From positions 10,349,001 through 10,413,000 of the forward strand of contig JBBMOA010000001.1 in NCBI GenBank assembly GCA_037954235.1: 64,000 nt of DNA, in the 5' to 3' direction. The notes beneath the pieces were generated by a model, which worked only from the letters and a program-made list of their open reading frames with translations, searched no databases and was not told the origin of the DNA. This document shows, in pieces, positions 10,181 to 18,146 of this stretch (its first letter is position 1; every line of letters starts with the position of its first letter). The DNA is from Aulostomus chinensis. Lineage: Eukaryota; Chordata; Actinopteri; Syngnathiformes; Aulostomidae. Made by a program: the position numbers and the translations under genes.

Positions 10181-10420
10181 ACTCAGTTTGTACAGAGCCT
10201 TTCTACCTCAGCAGCACTCAAGGAGCTGAACAATGTCCTCTCATTCACACACACTCACACACTGATGCTGAAGGCTGCCATGCAAGGAGCCAACCTACTC
10301 ATCAGAAGTATTTAGGGGTTCAGTCTCTTACTCAAGGACACTTTGACATGGTCACTGGAGAAAGTGAGGATCAAACCAGCCACCCTTTGGTTGCCAGACG
10401 GCCACGCTACTCCTGAGTCA
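10181..10420. repeat. Teleost interspersed repeat (SINE-like)
   Basis: Contains the block order seen widely in fish intergenic DNA: a ggagctgaacaatg start, cattcacacacactcacaca, ctgccatgcaaggagccaac, tactcaaggacactttgaca, and an ending aggatcaaaccagccaccct. I recognise the pattern from memory of fish genomes but cannot assign its class. A database comparison would settle it. Confidence 0.6.
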
Positions 10421-10811
10421 TGTGACCTGGATAAGATGGTGAACTACAGCTGATCGCCATGCTAGCAAACCTCTTTTGTTTGGTTTGGTTGTTGTTTAGT
10501 GACTGTGGATGAATACACAGGAGAAGTTGAGCATAAATTTGTGTTCCCTGTTCACTTGAATATCTGTAGGAGTGTGAGGTGGAAATACTACTTGGAGGAG
10601 AATGAGAGTTCAGTCTCAGCGCTATGACCTGTGCTGACACTAAAACATGTCAGCCCACAGAACAAAGATGGCAGTCCTCTGGGAAAGCAGGTACACCACA
10701 CATACATGAAGAAACCCTACAGGAAACAAATATGTTGCCAGAGACTTTTACTCTGTTTTTGTTGTTTACCCAAGTACAGGATTGGAGGGAGACTGATGGT
10801 CGCTGTTTGGG

Positions 10812-10872
10812 TCATGTGACTGAAGTCATCCATTCATGTCAGTGATTTCACTTGGCAGGACTCTCATTACCA
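10812..10872 (+). repeat. Direct repeat partner of 14418-14478
   Basis: The blocks catgtgactgaagtcatcca and ttcatgtcagtgatttcact, followed by tggcaggact, recur in the same orientation at 14418-14478 with a few changes. Confidence 0.8.
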
Positions 10873-10989
10873 AATCGGCCGCTCTGCAGCACAATACACA
10901 ATCATTAGCTCAGTGCTACGTGAGCCAAGAGCAGCAGGTGAGCAGACAAGCCGCGTTACCTGTCCGAAGCAAAACATCCGGCGCGGAAA

Positions 10990-10997
10990 TGACGTCA
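10990..10997. promoter_or_regulatory. CRE palindrome TGACGTCA
   Basis: A perfect cAMP-response-element palindrome, the binding site of CREB/ATF proteins, inside a CpG-richer patch with several CG dinucleotides on either side (ccggcgcgg). No transcript is evident nearby, so its use as a regulatory site is conjecture. Confidence 0.35.
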
Positions 10998-11012
10998 CCC
11001 GTCAGGAGCAGC

Positions 11013-11034
11013 GAGAGAGAGAGAGAGAGAGAGA
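11013..11034. repeat. (GA)11 microsatellite
   Basis: Eleven uninterrupted GA dinucleotides. Confidence 0.97.
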
Positions 11035-12035
11035 TGGGGCAGGGAGGGAATCGCCCCTCTTATGAGTGAGGGCGCCTCCGGTGGTTGGCTGTGCAATTGC
11101 CAATTAGGCATGACAGCTCACAGCTGTCTGTGCTGCCACACACCGATTCAGGCCTGGACTCCTGTCTCGCTGCCAAACTCCGCCTGACTCCGTAGAGCTG
11201 GTCAGCCTCCACTCAGTCCTCTTCATTTGGTTGGAGGTCACCATCGTTCATCCTACACACCTTTCCACCTGCCTCTTTGACGTCTACTTGAAGCTCAGAT
11301 AAATCCAGGCTAATTCATACCTGCTACTCAATATGGGCCTTAATTACTCTGCTGGAATTATCACTCTGTCTTAAGGGTTTTCTTAATTGTATTAAATCCT
11401 CTTTAATTTCCAAGAAGTCTTCCAACTCATTCATTCATGCAAGCCACTGATCCACAAGACCTCATTGATGAGCTTCAACCTGAGACTGAGTGTTTCTCGT
11501 TGGACGAGACACCCATTCAATGAGACTCATTGTCAGTCCATTGAAATCTACTGGTGTTCCTGGTGAGTTGATTTAACAACATGAGCTGACAGAATCTACG
11601 TTCAGGTAGGAACCACCACATCCAGGGGTCTGGACCTTTGAGCAGGCAGAGCCATCAAAGTAGCAGACTAAGCTAGCAGACGTTAGCATTGAGAAGAAAC
11701 TGATACCTGAGCCTACTTTTGGGTCTGGTCAGGTGATGACACAATAATATGACATCATTGTCAGACTGACGCCTGCTCAACACTGACCAAACACTATGGC
11801 ATTGTGGGAAATTTCTGCTTGGCTCGCGTCCATCAATACATATGAAGAAATTTCTCCAGAATCAGGATTGACAGTGGATACAATTGATTCCAAACTGGTT
11901 TTTCATTCTGAGTCGGGTGCAGGTGTGGAACTTCAGACACAGTCTGTGTTTGTGTTGTTCATTCAGTGATTTTTCTTACAATTCCCAATCACAGCTGCAG
12001 AAAGTGAGAGAACAAGCAGGGATGTTCAAGATGAA

Positions 12036-12108
12036 CGCCCAACGTGGGGCTTGAACCCACGACCCTGAGATTAAGAGTCTCATGCTCTACCGACTGAGCT
12101 AGTCAGGC
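12036..12108 (-). tRNA. tRNA-Lys (anticodon CTT)
   Basis: 73 nt. The acceptor GCCTGAC pairs with GTTGGGC allowing G-U and one A-T, discriminator G. The D-arm GCTCAGTCGGTAGAGC is perfect. The anticodon stem TGAGA/TCTCA with loop CTCTTAA gives CTT. The T-arm GTGGG/CCCAC has loop TTCAAGC. It matches vertebrate tRNA-Lys(CTT) almost base for base and is probably functional. No T4 run follows within 40 nt. Confidence 0.93.
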
Positions 12109-12857
12109 TACATCAGAGTAGCTTCAATAGCCTGAAGTGATCAGAGTGAGAGACGCTACAAGCTCTCCATCAGACTCACAGTCACATGAGCCATCACATG
12201 ATTGATGAATGACCACAAACACCTTCATCTTTGACAAAGAAGTCAAATAAAAGGTGAACCACAGATGAGACACCAGTGGTAAAAACACTAAAGTGCTGTC
12301 AAGGAGAAACAGGATACGAGCAAACACACACACAAGTTACAGAGAGAGAACTCTCCCAGAGGGAAACACTCAAAGGAGAACCTAGACATCATCAGGCTGG
12401 ATGACCTCATCAACATGAGACAGGTGGATAGGAAACAAGCTCAGAGATGTCAGGAACATGAGATCCAAGTGGTGAGAGAGCAAGAACTGGTGAGGTTCCA
12501 GAACCAGGAGTGAGGTGGAGCCTGCATCACCTACTGGGAGCTTTTAGTCTAAGGTTCAACTTGGACTTGAATGATTTCTGGAGAGACAACGTGCAGGGAG
12601 GGAATTTGGAGATGAAGAACAAGTTCCTCTCAGGCTTTCATGGAGTTTCCAGGAGTCAAACAGACCCTCCTCTGATTGGTTGTCAGATGTGTTCTCATTG
12701 CACCACAGCCTCCAGGTTGAGGGTTCTGGTCCGAGTCAGACACATTGACACTGATGCTGCTGAGCCTGAAGGGAGGATGAAGAAAGGAGTGTCTGAGAGA
12801 GCTTCACCAGACCAACTGTCCAGTTGAACAACAAACACTAGTCAGTAGGAATGTTGC
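12109..12857. other. Intergenic stretch, nothing recognised
   Basis: Open frames at 12124-12333 (-) and 12510-12827 (+, 105 aa) have no recognisable domain. No repeat was identified. Confidence 0.4.
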
Positions 12858-12929
12858 TGCTGGGACCCTGATTCAAACCAGGGTTGCTGCAGCCACAACA
12901 CAGAGGACTGACCACTAGAGGATCAGGGC
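12858..12929 (-). pseudogene. tRNA-His (GTG) pseudogene
   Basis: The minus strand keeps the tRNA-His signature CTCTGTGTTGTGGCTGCAG, with the GTG anticodon in a closed stem, and a D-arm CTAGTGGTCAG. The acceptor GCCCTGA faces TCCCAGC with three consecutive mismatches, and the T-arm CCTGG/CAGGG has one. The length (72 nt) is normal, so it decayed by substitution. Confidence 0.8.
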
Positions 12930-13059
12930 CTCCTGGAGGCTGAGGTTGGAGCTGCTCTGTCTTTGTCTCACTGAGAGATCAGAGACAATTGGAGTCCACA
13001 AAGAAATCATTGAGAAATCAAGGAGAGATCAAAGAAAGAATTCTAAGATTAAAAACAGA

Positions 13060-13375
13060 ACTCTGAGATCAAAGGTTGAAGTTCCCCAAGGTTCAGTTTT
13101 AGCTCAGACCCTCTTTAATATCTCTGTACTGCCACTTGTCGTCAGGAGACTCAGTATAAACCTCCACAGTCCTGCTGATGTCACTCAGCTGGACATGTCT
13201 GTGTCTCCTGGTGACTCAGGACCAGTTGATGTCCATTAACCTGTCATGGAGGCAGAGAACAAAACTGAGGTCTTAATTAAAGCTGGAGGCAGTGTTGTTA
13301 GGGCCTGAGCCTCCTTCTGTCCACTGCAGAAAAGTAGCAGGAGTCATCCTGAATCCAAGGATGTATTTTATGAGA
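13060..13375 (+). pseudogene. LINE reverse transcriptase relic (L2/Rex/CR1-like)
   Basis: Encodes the RT blocks VPQGSVLAQTLFNISVLPL (family VPQGSVLGPxLFxIYxxPL), then SPADVTQLDMSVSPGDSGP where active enzymes have YADDTQLYxS, then after an in-frame stop (13237-13239) ENKTEVLI, and finally KVAGVILNPRMYF. The catalytic YADD has become PADV, so the second Asp is lost. Endonuclease and C-terminal parts are absent. It is an inactive non-LTR fragment. Together with the C-terminal piece at 9.5 kb it shows at least two insertions of this type of element. Confidence 0.85.
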
Positions 13376-13784
13376 GCGGTGGGACTTGTATTTTAGGAGG
13401 TAGAAGCCTCAGTGTGACACCAAGTGAGAATCAGAGCTGAGCCTCTAAGAGCCCCTCCCCCGCTGCTCTCTGTCAGAGTGGAGAGGAGAGAGGATTTTTG
13501 GAGAGTTTGTTGTTTGAAAAAGGCTCATCAATCCCCAGATTGTGGTCAAAAGTTGAATGTAACATATTTTAGTAGGCATTTTTGTCAGGAATGTAGTGAA
13601 GTTATTTGTGAAGTGGAGAGAGTTACAGTGTAGACGAGAGAAGCGTCAGTTTGAGGCTATGTGTGTCTGAGGAGACAGCCTCCCATTGGTTTACATTGTA
13701 GGGTGAAAAGTGGGTCCTGGACTTTGTCATGACTCAAACAATTTGTAGTTGGTTTCTGTTGGTTTGGTTTGCTTGACTGGTTGT
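13376..13784. other. Intergenic stretch, nothing recognised
   Basis: A short + strand open frame at 13424-13633 (69 aa) has no recognisable domain. Otherwise featureless. Confidence 0.4.
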
Positions 13785-14085
13785 TGTTTGTTGACCTTGC
13801 AAATCCATATTTTGTGTTCTGGCTTGTTCTGCTTTTCATTTTGTGTTTGTATTAAAGTTCTGTTGCTGAAAAAATAAATCCAGGGTTTAGTGACTAAAAA
13901 AAGGTCCAGAGGCCCACAACTAAATCTTCAAACCAATATTTCCATGGATAAGGAAGCCTAACAAGGTCACCAAGAGATGGAAACAACTTGGAGGATAGAA
14001 AACTGTTTTAGTTTATTTGACAGCTGATTGAAGACGTGGGTCAAAACTGACCGTTACCATGGAGATGGGAACAGAAAGCTGACAC
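13785..14085. repeat. Inverted duplicated repeat, copy 2
   Basis: Reverse complement of 8535-8860. Blocks read here as ttctgcttttcattttgtgt, ttaaagttctgttgctga, gtccagaggcccacaact, ccatggataaggaagcctaa and gtcaaaactgaccgttacca. It lacks the piggyBac sequence found beyond the right end of copy 1. Confidence 0.85.
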
Positions 14086-14396
14086 AAGAGGAAGGTTCCA
14101 GCTCTGAAAAAGGAGTTTGATCAAAATCTTGAACTGCCAGTAGAAATATCCTTTTGTATGTTGACCTTTGTTGACAGAAGTCACTTTAGCTTGGCAGTGA
14201 AAAGAATGGCTGCTAGCTTGACAAAGAACTGCACAAACCAGGTTCAAGCTGGACTTTGGACCCTGGTATCTGCAACGACTCCATCAACTCCTAATCTAGC
14301 AGCTCTGCTGGGTCCAACTATTTTACAGAACATTTGACAGACCTGTGGAGCAGTGAGGACACACATGAGTGGACCTTTGCTATCTGGGTGTCCTCC

Positions 14397-14478
14397 AGTC
14401 ACGTGACTGAAGTCATCCAGTCACATGACTGAAGTCATCCATTCATGTCAGTGATGTCACTTGGCAGGACTGTCATTG
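14397..14478 (+). repeat. Direct repeat partner of 10812-10872 with internal duplication
   Basis: Carries the same blocks as 10812-10872. In addition the 23-bp start (gtgactgaagtcatcca with its left flank) is present twice in tandem here, and once at 10.8 kb. Confidence 0.8.
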
Positions 14479-15550
14479 TCGTCTCATTCTAGAAAAGAAT
14501 CCAGACTCCACCTGTGGCTCCATGATAACTGATGGACCTCTGGTTGGAGGCTGGACGATGATGTTTGGACTTGAAGGAAAACTCCTTGTCCAAATTCCAT
14601 TGTGTTCAAAGTTAAAGTCCCACAATAAGAAGTAGCTGAATCTGACAGGTGGAGGTTTGGAACTACAAGATGGTGATGTTTTCTTGACTTGATGCTCTGA
14701 CTGTCAGGGTGGATGACAGCTTCTTTCTGCTGCTGCATCTGAGTGGCTATGATTGGAGGTTTTACCTCCCAAGGTTGTCTGGTTCCAGGGGACATTTTAG
14801 AATTCCAGTCCCCAACCTTGGCTGTTCTGAAACTCTTCTCCTGAATCACTCCTGAGCTGCAGCAAGAACAAATACCAGTGCCAACCAGATCAACTTCATG
14901 GCTGCTAACAGCCTCAGACACTTTATTTCCATCAATCTGGAGCCAAGAAGGCCCTCACCTGTGGTTCTCCTCCAGGAGGGTCCAGGTTCTGCCATTGGGG
15001 CTCCTGGTGCCACTGCCAGAGAGCCTCAGCTGCACACTGCAACATTTCAACAGGAGATTGACATTCCTTCAAATGTCCTGACATCTGATTCCAATGGTTC
15101 TGTTCCATATTTATATTTTAAAATCAATCACACAATGAAAGCTGCCTCAGCTGGTTTAAGAGAGAGAACAAGCTAAGAGGTCTGAAACCAGTAAAATATG
15201 CTTTTCTGTGTGCAAACTAGTGAGGGGCATGGAAGGATATTTTACCACCAATACAGAACCCAGACTTTAGTCATGTGATGAGATGGCGACTCTGATTATG
15301 AAGTTAATGGACAAAATGTGACTTGAAAGAAAACACATTAAAAAATACTAACTAAACTAAATAAATGAATAAAGAAGCAGCACAAATAACGTTTTCTTCT
15401 GCACAAATTTACTGGTATTAGACTGCATTTTTGGTTAATGAGTAGATGAACGAGTGTCACATATATATTATATACATGTGATACATGAACATGGCTTTGG
15501 ACAAAAGCTCAATGAAACTGTAGGATTGTAGAATGATTTAAACGTTCCAA
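14479..15550. other. Intergenic stretch with unassigned open frames
   Basis: A minus-strand frame at 14484-14921 (145 aa) overlaps a plus-strand frame at 14898-15176 (92 aa). Neither product has a domain I recognise. A short TA-rich run lies at 15461-15476. I see no RNA gene or transposon here. Confidence 0.4.
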
Positions 15551-15660
15551 GTGGACTGTTTCAGGTTTCTAGAAGACGCTTCAGCTCTCATCCAAGAGGT
15601 GTCTTCAGTTTTCTTCACTGATGGGAGGCTTTATGGCTCTAAGGGGGCGGGACCTTCTCC
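15551..15660 (-). repeat. Diverged copy of Penelope-like element 3' tail
   Basis: On the minus strand it reads aactgaagacacctcttgga, then tgagagctgaagcgtcttct. This parallels the 3' tail of the Penelope-like element at 17801-17840 (aactgaagaagcctctcgga, tgagaggtgaaacgtcttca). It is a truncated, older relative in the opposite orientation with no coding sequence. Confidence 0.6.
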
Positions 15661-15810
15661 AGAGGTGATTGACACATGTGAGCTCTGGGTGTCAGAGTTG
15701 TTTTGGTCAGGTTGTGAAAGGGAAGTTGACTCAACTGGTATCTGTGTCAGTTAAAAGCCTCACAGTTCAGAGTCTTTCCATAATCTAGGAGCAGAAACTA
15801 GAGACACTTG

Positions 15811-15892
15811 CGACGAGGATGGGATTCGAACCCACGCGTGCAGAGCACAATGGATTAGCAGTCCATCGCCTTAACCACTCGGCCACCTCGTC
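15811..15892 (-). tRNA. tRNA-Ser (anticodon GCT)
   Basis: 82 nt with the long variable arm of serine tRNAs. The acceptor GACGAGG pairs perfectly with CCTCGTC, discriminator G. The D-arm is GCCGAGTGGTTAAGGC. The anticodon stem ATGGA/TCCAT with loop CTGCTAA gives GCT. The variable arm is TGTGCTCTGCACG. The T-arm GTGGG/CCCAT has the perfect B-box loop TTCGAAT. It appears fully intact and is the best-preserved tRNA gene here. No T4 run follows within 40 nt, although TTTCT occurs. Confidence 0.95.
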
Positions 15893-16273
15893 TGCTAACA
15901 GCAACCCTGACCTTTGAAACAGCTGAACTCTTTGGAGCCCATTTGTCGGAAATGGACCCAGCAGGAGCCACTGAACACAACTCTGACATCATCAGGCTTC
16001 TTCCCAGCAGCTTGGTGCTCCAGAAGGAAGAATCCAGACCATCGCTACATCATCAGAGTGAACACCAGCTGATGTTGACCAGTTTAACAAGCCTTTGACT
16101 GCTAAATGACATCCAAGCTCAGATTCTCTTGTCCTGGTAGAACAAGTCAGTGTTGAAGAAGATGAGAGCACCAGTCTCTTTCATCCAATGCTGGAACAGC
16201 GTTAGACTGAAGGTTAAAGGCAAGTTTTGAACTGAAGAAGCTTCTTGGACCTCTAAACTTCTTAACTCTCTTT
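15893..16273. other. Intergenic stretch, nothing recognised
   Basis: Unassigned sequence. Near its end (16229-16249) gaactgaagaagcttcttgg resembles the start of the Penelope-like 3' tail motif but is not followed by the hairpin, so it is left unassigned. Confidence 0.4.
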
Positions 16274-16411
16274 CTCCAAGAACTGCGCCTGGACGACGGC
16301 CGTTTCCAGCGCTACTTCAGGCTGACGAGGTTCCTGTTCGATGACCTGTTTGTGAGGATCGGTGCCAGGATATCAAGGTCCAACACCAACTCCAGGCTCC
16401 AGGACCGTTGA
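16274..16411 (+). pseudogene. Harbinger (HARBI1-like) transposase fragment
   Basis: The frame reads LQELRLDDGRFQRYFRLTRF, then LFDDLFVRIGARISRS, ending at TGA 16409-16411. The pattern of a charged start, RFxxYFRxTxxxFDDL and GxxI is the N-terminal region of PIF/Harbinger transposases. The DDE catalytic domain is missing. The following 220 bp (16412-16632) may be part of the same non-autonomous element, but I could not identify a terminal inverted repeat. Confidence 0.7.
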
Positions 16412-16695
16412 CATGACTTCCCTGACGCCAGGGGAATCTCAACGCTGACAGGCTCTCTGGACTCCTTGTCATGAGAATTTGTCACAAAAGTTGAATACTT
16501 TCAAATGCATGAATACGCGTCACTCACGTTGCCGGCGAGTACACACACCAGTTCAGCTCTCTACATGGACTTTACATGTGAACTTGTTGCACGAAAATTT
16601 GTGTCACGATTGATGTGAACACGCCTTCAGACTGTGAGGGCTGACATCACAGTGAAATGACAGAGATCACAGAGCCTTTGAGATCACAGGCTCAG

Positions 16696-16769
16696 TTACG
16701 TCCAGTTGACCAGATTTTACTTCGCTTCGATCTACGATGACCTGGATGAATGAGAACCTACACAGACAT
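16696..16769 (+). repeat. Left 74-bp terminal repeat of the Penelope-like element
   Basis: Identical to 17849-17922 except for one base (ccagttgac here, ccatttgac there). It includes the ATG and first codons of the open frame (MTWMNENLHRH). Confidence 0.95.
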
Positions 16770-17624
16770 CTTGCCGAACACTATGGGAAGGACATCCTTA
16801 GTGTGGTGCGGGAATGCGAAAGGACTGCAAGGAAAATCGCAGACTACAGGAACCATCTACGTTCCAACCTCCGATGCCGCCAACACAACCTCATTCCCAC
16901 TAGCCTACTACTAGGATCCACCGTGAGGGGCCACAGGGCCAGCAAGATTTTGGAACGGGCACAAAATCAGCTTCTCAACGAGAGAGTGAGACAGGTCCAT
17001 TTCACCATCGAGGGACTAAAGACCAAGCTAGATCACCTTAATCAAGAGTTATCGCCATTTTTGCCACCCGCCATCTTGGACAAGGTCACCTCCTTCGTTG
17101 GGACAGCCCAACTATCTCAACATCAGAAGAGCAAGGAGAGGCAGAAAAGGACATTCGCTCGCCTCCAGTCTCGCCTCGACCGGGAACGAGAAGCAGAAGG
17201 CCCAACCCCAGCGGACTCGCAGGACAGGTGGATAAGGAACTTATCCAACAGGGAGCTCACCAGTCCTGAGAAACGCGTCCTTGCCAAAGGAATGAACTTT
17301 GCTGTCACCCCGAAACATCTCCCGACGGTGGACCTCATCACTGCCACAGAATCCGCCATCAAGAAGAACAACCTCTCCACCACAAAAGCAGATGAACTAC
17401 GACTCAAGGTCACAGCGGCCCTCTCCGAAGCGAAGGTCCCCTCTGCCAACCTCTCGGTCCAGGAAAGGAAGGCCTTGAATGCACTGAGCAAAGATGAGAA
17501 CATCACCATCCTTCCGGCTGACAAAGGAAGATGCATGGTGGTCCTTGACACAACTGACTACCAGGACAAGATCAGTTCTCTTCTCAGTGACATTCACACA
17601 TATGAGACCTTAAAACGCGACTGA
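16737..17624 (+). CDS. Penelope-like element ORF, N-terminal part only
   Basis: 295 aa from ATG 16737 to TGA 17622-17624, uninterrupted. Landmarks: the start MTWMNENLHRHL, a basic and predicted helical region (residues 20-160), the block RWIRNLSNRELTSPEKRVLA followed by KGMNFAVTPKHLPTVDLI (about 165-205), and near the end the conserved ITILPADKGRCMVVLDTTDY (about 257-276) and LLSDIHTYETL. The ILPADKGR block marks the start of the PLE reverse transcriptase. The frame ends about 25 residues later, before every catalytic Asp, so it cannot encode an active polymerase. It could still encode an RNA- or nucleic-acid-binding product, which is inference. The start ATG lies in the terminal repeat, which is copied at the other end. 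Confidence 0.85.
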   Translation: MTWMNENLHRHLAEHYGKDILSVVRECERTARKIADYRNHLRSNLRCRQHNLIPTSLLLGSTVRGHRASKILERAQNQLLNERVRQVHFTIEGLKTKLDHLNQELSPFLPPAILDKVTSFVGTAQLSQHQKSKERQKRTFARLQSRLDREREAEGPTPADSQDRWIRNLSNRELTSPEKRVLAKGMNFAVTPKHLPTVDLITATESAIKKNNLSTTKADELRLKVTAALSEAKVPSANLSVQERKALNALSKDENITILPADKGRCMVVLDTTDYQDKISSLLSDIHTYETLKRD

Positions 17625-17848
17625 GTTGCTGCTGCCAGCACAGTCCATTAGCATCTGAGTGGTCGGTGAAACTCCCTGACACCGCACAACGACTGTCGTT
17701 TGGGGAGGCCAGGTGAGTCTCGGGAGGGTCGTTTCCACCACAATAGCACTGACCACTCCCACATAGGTTTATAAGCTGGAGTTTCCACACTCTTCACTAG
17801 AACTGAAGAAGCCTCTCGGATGAGAGGTGAAACGTCTTCAAGATAAAC
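17625..17848 (+). other. 3' non-coding region of the Penelope-like element
   Basis: Follows the truncated frame and runs to the right terminal repeat. It contains the nested hairpin at 17804-17840. The abrupt join after THTYETL-type coding sequence indicates that the internal deletion fused the N-terminal coding part to the 3' end. Confidence 0.7.
17804..17840 (+). other. Nested hairpin motif in the Penelope-like 3' tail
   Basis: TGAAGA (17804-17809) can pair with TCTTCA (17835-17840), enclosing a second stem CCTCTC (17812-17817) with GAGAGG (17822-17827) around a GGAT tetraloop, followed by GAAAC. Penelope-like elements are known to carry hammerhead ribozymes in their terminal repeats. The cggatgag and gaaac parts recall that core, but the fit is not canonical (CGGATGA rather than CTGATGA), so catalysis is unproven. 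Confidence 0.45.
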
Positions 17849-17922
17849 TTACGTCCATTTGACCAGATTTTACTTCGCTTCGATCTACGATGACCTGGAT
17901 GAATGAGAACCTACACAGACAT
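17849..17922 (+). repeat. Right 74-bp terminal repeat of the Penelope-like element
   Basis: One mismatch to 16696-16769. It ends at cagacat, immediately before the host sequence ccctaaaatg that is also present at the empty site. Confidence 0.95.
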
Positions 17923-17995
17923 CCCTAAAATGAAGAAAATAAATGTTGTGTCTGTGTTTGTGTTCCTGCATCAGTTAAACAGTGACTCTACCAGA

Positions 17996-18067
17996 GGGGG
18001 TGTAGCTCAGTGGTAGAGCGCATGCTGAGCATGTATGAGGCCCTGGGTTCAATCCCTGGAATCTCCA
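17996..18067 (+). pseudogene. tRNA-Ala (AGC) pseudogene, duplicate of the 6.0-kb gene
   Basis: It shares the body of the tRNA-Ala at 6039-6110 including flanks. The D-arm is normal (GCTC/GAGC), but base 33, nearly always U, is G (loop TGAGCAT, anticodon AGC). The acceptor GGGGGTG pairs poorly with AATCTCC (two G-U pairs and a G-A mismatch). It is most likely inactive. Confidence 0.8.
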
Positions 18068-18146
18068 GCTGGTCCTGTGTAGCCTTCATCTTATCAGCTC
18101 AAGTGATCCTTAAATGTGACAACAGTCGATTCACTATCAGAAGACA

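Larger units (their letters stand above)
10421..12035. other. Intergenic stretch with a CpG-richer patch
   Basis: No gene recognised. The part at 10860-11060 is richer in CpG than its surroundings and contains a CRE palindrome and a GA repeat (listed separately). The block at 10812-10872 is repeated at 14418-14478. The remaining 1 kb (11040-12035) shows no recognisable element. Confidence 0.45.
16696..17922 (+). mobile_element. Internally deleted Penelope-like element with terminal direct repeats
   Basis: A 1227-bp insertion bounded by two 74-bp direct repeats that differ at one base. It contains a 295-aa frame homologous to the N-terminal part of Penelope-like element (PLE) proteins, then about 220 bp of non-coding 3' region ending in a hairpin motif. 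The reverse transcriptase core and the GIY-YIG endonuclease are missing, so it is non-autonomous. Repeats at both ends fit the pseudo-LTR structure typical of PLEs. The near-identity of the repeats and the open frame suggest fairly recent insertion. The insertion site is defined by comparison with the empty copy at about 6.19 kb. Confidence 0.85.
16633..18146 (+). repeat. Duplicated tRNA-Ala segment, copy split by a Penelope-like element
   Basis: The outer parts (16633-16693 and 17923-18146) align with the reverse complement of 5964-6255, while 16696-17922 has no counterpart there. The empty copy has gacttcctttttat between the two halves; this copy has the element instead, so a few target bases were lost or replaced on insertion. 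Confidence 0.85.

Noticed and set aside
10350..10420. tRNA-like sequence (ggatcaaaccagccaccc)
   Set aside because: It resembles a B box, but no cloverleaf forms; it is part of the interspersed repeat at 10181-10420.
14484..15176. Overlapping 145-aa (-) and 92-aa (+) open frames as genes
   Set aside because: No recognisable motif in either, and they overlap antisense to each other.
15461..15476. TATA-rich run as a promoter
   Set aside because: A short AT dinucleotide stretch with no gene on either side.
16229..16249. A second Penelope-like 3' tail just upstream of the Harbinger fragment
   Set aside because: Only about 20 bases match and the diagnostic hairpin does not follow.
17123..17551. 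142-aa minus-strand open frame inside the Penelope-like element
   Set aside because: Shadow of the plus-strand 295-aa frame, which has clear family motifs.
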